Below, piece after piece: positions 61,588-64,000 of a DNA stretch of 64,000 nucleotides. The notes beneath the pieces are model-generated. The model searched no databases. It saw nothing but the letters and a program-made list of their open reading frames with translations, and was not told the origin of the DNA. The translations under genes were made by a program, and so were the position numbers. Source of the DNA: Lepidurus packardi. Its lineage: Eukaryota; Arthropoda; Branchiopoda; Notostraca; Triopsidae. The stretch is taken from assembly GCA_023053545.1 (NCBI GenBank), contig JAKZAN010000002.1, positions 4,510,375 through 4,574,374 of the forward strand, read 5' to 3'. How positions within the stretch are numbered: position 1 is the stretch's first letter; each line of letters opens with the position of its first letter.

Positions 61588-64000
61588 TCAACGATACATA
61601 AACTGAGGCATTTTCTTCAAGGGCAGCAGCTGCTGGAATGAAAACGTGAACTTCATTTTCGGTGAAAAACAACCTGGCAAAGATGGCAAGACCACGACCC
61701 TTCGGGAGGCTCGGACAGTGGCGGTTTGAGGCAATACATGTGATAGCCGCGGTCACAATCGTCACAAAAGAGTAGCTGCTCCTGTCAAAACAGAATACTT
61801 CCTGTGGAACACATTGCACAATGCCACAGTCTTAACATTCGTGCAGAAGAAGGCAGATAGAATACAACAGTCCGATAGGAAACAAAATGTTAACCAGAGA
61901 CGAAGGGAAAGCCCCGAAAAAGAAGGGAAGAAGACATACAAGCCAAGCAGACTCATCCCATCCTTACATGTAACTTCTTTTCAAAGTCGCAAACATCTCT
62001 TTTGTCGGTACTGGCTCCGACCAAGAGGTCAATGGAACCTATTTAGTTGCTGGCATGCGAGTCTTAATCAAGCGTAGGCTTAAAGAATCACTACAAAAAC
62101 AAGATGATGTTGGAAATTTTGCATTGCCGTCCAAGCAAGGACACCATACGCCTTAAGGCAGTTTTCATGCAAATGTACATGAGACGCAAAATCACGAAGG
62201 TGAATGAAAGTGACTTACATCGTTGTCCGAGTTGCCACAAAGGCTGCAACATTTGCACTCGATGCACTGCCAACGATACTTTTTCACGGAAATAATCATA
62301 TTCGGCGTGAACTGCAAACACGATGGATGTCCTATTGAAAAGAGTTAATAGAACCACGCTCGTTTAGTTCGTTTTGTTTTTGGATATACCAGAACGACCA
62401 CAGTCGGAGCAAGAAACTAATTCTTCGGAACAACCCGTTTTCTTGTTTTCGGTCGCGTCTCCCAGGCAGAAATCGCAGTAAGGCGAAGGCATAGCGCGAG
62501 CTTTTTCTTCCATTTCTTGATTAACTACCATACCGCTTGTAGACGCCGCTGGATGGGGTGTCGGTAGAGGAGGCTGTGGTAACAAAGCTGGAGGAGGCGG
62601 GCCATGCTGAGGAGTAGGAGCCGGGTTGGTTCGGCGAACAGCATGAGATTCGGGAGGGGGCGGAGTATGCTGCATTGCCATGGGGGATGGAGCTGCAGGT
62701 GTGTTTACTACGGCTGTTTGGACAGTTTGTCGAGTACTGCGTCCACGTACTAGCCAGCATCATATTTAAAATGCGTCATTACTACATATATATTTAGAAT
62801 ACAGTGGAAACCGCTTAACACTAAATCGAAGGGACCGGAATATTTTTTCGTGTTAAAAGGAATTCGTGCTAACAGATATATGCACAAAAGCTAGTTAATA
62901 AAAAAACTGTCGTGATAACCGAGTTAATATTCAAGTTTATACTCGTACATTGACAGTCTATACATTTTAAAGCACAAGTAATAAATTTTAAAGCATTTAA
63001 ACAGACTAAATAAAATGAAATGTTTGACTGCCAACGGACTGTTGGGGCGAGAAAGACGAAAATTTGAACTTAAGTCAGGGATGTTGCTAAGATTCAACAA
63101 CCCTTCCCATTGGCAGAGGGAGACAGTTGTTAAGTAGATAAAAGTATTTTGTCGTCTAAAAATATTTTTTTGCAACAAAACTATCTTCTCGTTTCTCCAA
63201 GACGCGAAACTTTTTCGTCTTAAGTGGTTCTTGTTTCGTGTTAAAAGGAAACAAATGCATAACATTTTGTCTGGACCGGAATACCATTCTGTGTTAACAG
63301 ATTTTTCGTGTTAAACGGTTTTTCACTGTATGTTGAGAAAATGGTTTAAGAATAATAATCTGTTGACTTGAAATGCAGAGGCAAACAGAGTAGTTCAGCA
63401 TCCAAAAAAGCAATACATAAGGCAAAGCAACATCAAATATTAACCAAAAAGCTAACCTGGTGTTTCTATGCCAGTACTGGATCCGGATGCTGACTGATCT
63501 CTCGAGGATTTGGGCGTTGAAGGAGTCGGACCAGGCTCATCATCATCATCTTCGAGCAAGTTTTTATGAGAATGTGTGTAATGGTACGTTAAGCCAGGTC
63601 TTGTCTTGTAGCGGGCACCACAAGCTGAAATAGAACACATGAATCCCTGAGCATACGAATGTATATTAATATACAAATTTACTTTCACAGGAATAGGGCT
63701 TTTCTGCATCTACTGATGCGTCGTAGTTCACAGGAATTTGTTTTTTCCGCCCACGAGTGCTCTACAAGTGTTCCAAGCTTTATGTATTGCGATGCAGTGG
63801 ATGTACTTGTAATACCTTAGGAGTCTTAGGAGGAATACTCTTCTTCTTCTTCTTTTTGTTGAAGCTCTCTTCATAATCCACATCTGAGTCTGCATCGTGC
63901 TCTTCAAAATCGCCCGTGTCAGGAATATCCAACTCGTCATAGTACCACGCTTCCTAAGAAAGGGAAGATGTTTTAACTCACGGAGAAACTGGCCAAACAA
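61588..64000 (-). CDS. d4: d4 / DPF family chromatin reader, 3' part (5' end outside window)
   Basis: Minus-strand exons: 63816-63953, 63683-63761, 63457-63624, 62390-62749, 62219-62331, 61674-61781 and a short uncertain last exon. The visible order is an acidic region ([16 protein letters not shown]), a lysine run, a C2H2 finger ([20 protein letters not shown]), a proline-rich linker, PHD1 ([17 protein letters not shown] to QCIECKCC) and PHD2 ([33 protein letters not shown]). DPF proteins are subunits of BAF (SWI/SNF) remodellers whose double PHD reads acylated histone H3. The N-terminal Requiem domain must lie beyond 64000. The C-terminus is unclear: a 41-bp intron (61633-61673) gives QLLPLKK to a stop at 61588. 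The neighbouring frame there encodes [12 protein letters not shown], which looks like the normal family tail. Intron 62750-63456 contains a MITE. Confidence 0.9.
62802..63328. mobile_element. pogo-like MITE in a d4 intron
   Basis: Left end CAGTGGAAACCGCTTAACAC; right end on the other strand CAGTGAAAAACCGTTTAACAC. TA is present on both sides (62800-62801 and 63329-63330). The subterminal word GGACCGGAATA occurs near both ends in direct orientation, and CGTGTTAAA recurs several times. There is no transposase. The ends resemble, but differ from, the family at 10390 and 25103. Confidence 0.8.

Overview
The window reads as animal nuclear DNA from an arthropod, most likely a branchiopod crustacean such as Daphnia. 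The genes have many short introns (about 40 to 100 bp, GT-AG). The two nuclear receptors are the ecdysozoan types HR4 and HR39, and the N-acetyltransferases are of the arthropod AANAT-like kind. Genus and species are inference. I rebuilt every multi-exon gene by splicing by eye and checked that exon phases and family motifs run through each junction.

Layout. 1-9.9 kb: no coding region recognised; probable 5' flank, UTR or intron of Hr4. 9.9-15.4 kb (+): Hr4 (NR6A type), nine coding exons. 16.9-18.3 kb (+): an alpha-tubulin behind a TATA/initiator promoter. 19.1-21.5 kb (+): a calcium-regulated mitochondrial carrier (SCaMC). 21.5-28.6 kb: non-coding, with homopolymer G tracts, a perfect hairpin and a MITE. 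29.0-35.8 kb (+): Hr39 (NR5B type), nine coding exons. 37.9-42.9 kb (-): four single-exon AANAT-like acetyltransferases, with at least two relic fragments between them. 43.3-44.3 kb (-): the meiotic RING protein HEI10/CCNB1IP1, divergent from GORAB at 44.6-45.7 kb (+). 46-49 kb: decayed exon-like segments and a tRNA-derived element. 49.1-59.5 kb (-): one 36-exon gene predicted to encode a 2,547-residue secreted protein with a signal peptide, 17 cystatin-like domains and a C-terminal cathepsin F-like protease. 61.6 kb to the window end (-): the 3' part of a d4/DPF chromatin reader with a C2H2 finger and tandem PHD fingers; its 5' end lies beyond 64000.

Themes. Two sister-family nuclear receptors (NR6 and NR5) lie on the same strand about 13.6 kb apart, which matches the adjacency of NR6A1 and NR5A1 in human and suggests ancient linkage. 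The cystatin-protease gene carries its own candidate inhibitors in the same polypeptide, has dibasic cleavage sites at domain borders, and is growing by in-frame exon-pair duplication: three 467-bp units are almost identical. Small DNA-transposon derivatives with pogo-like ends sit in introns of Hr4 and d4 and upstream of Hr39.
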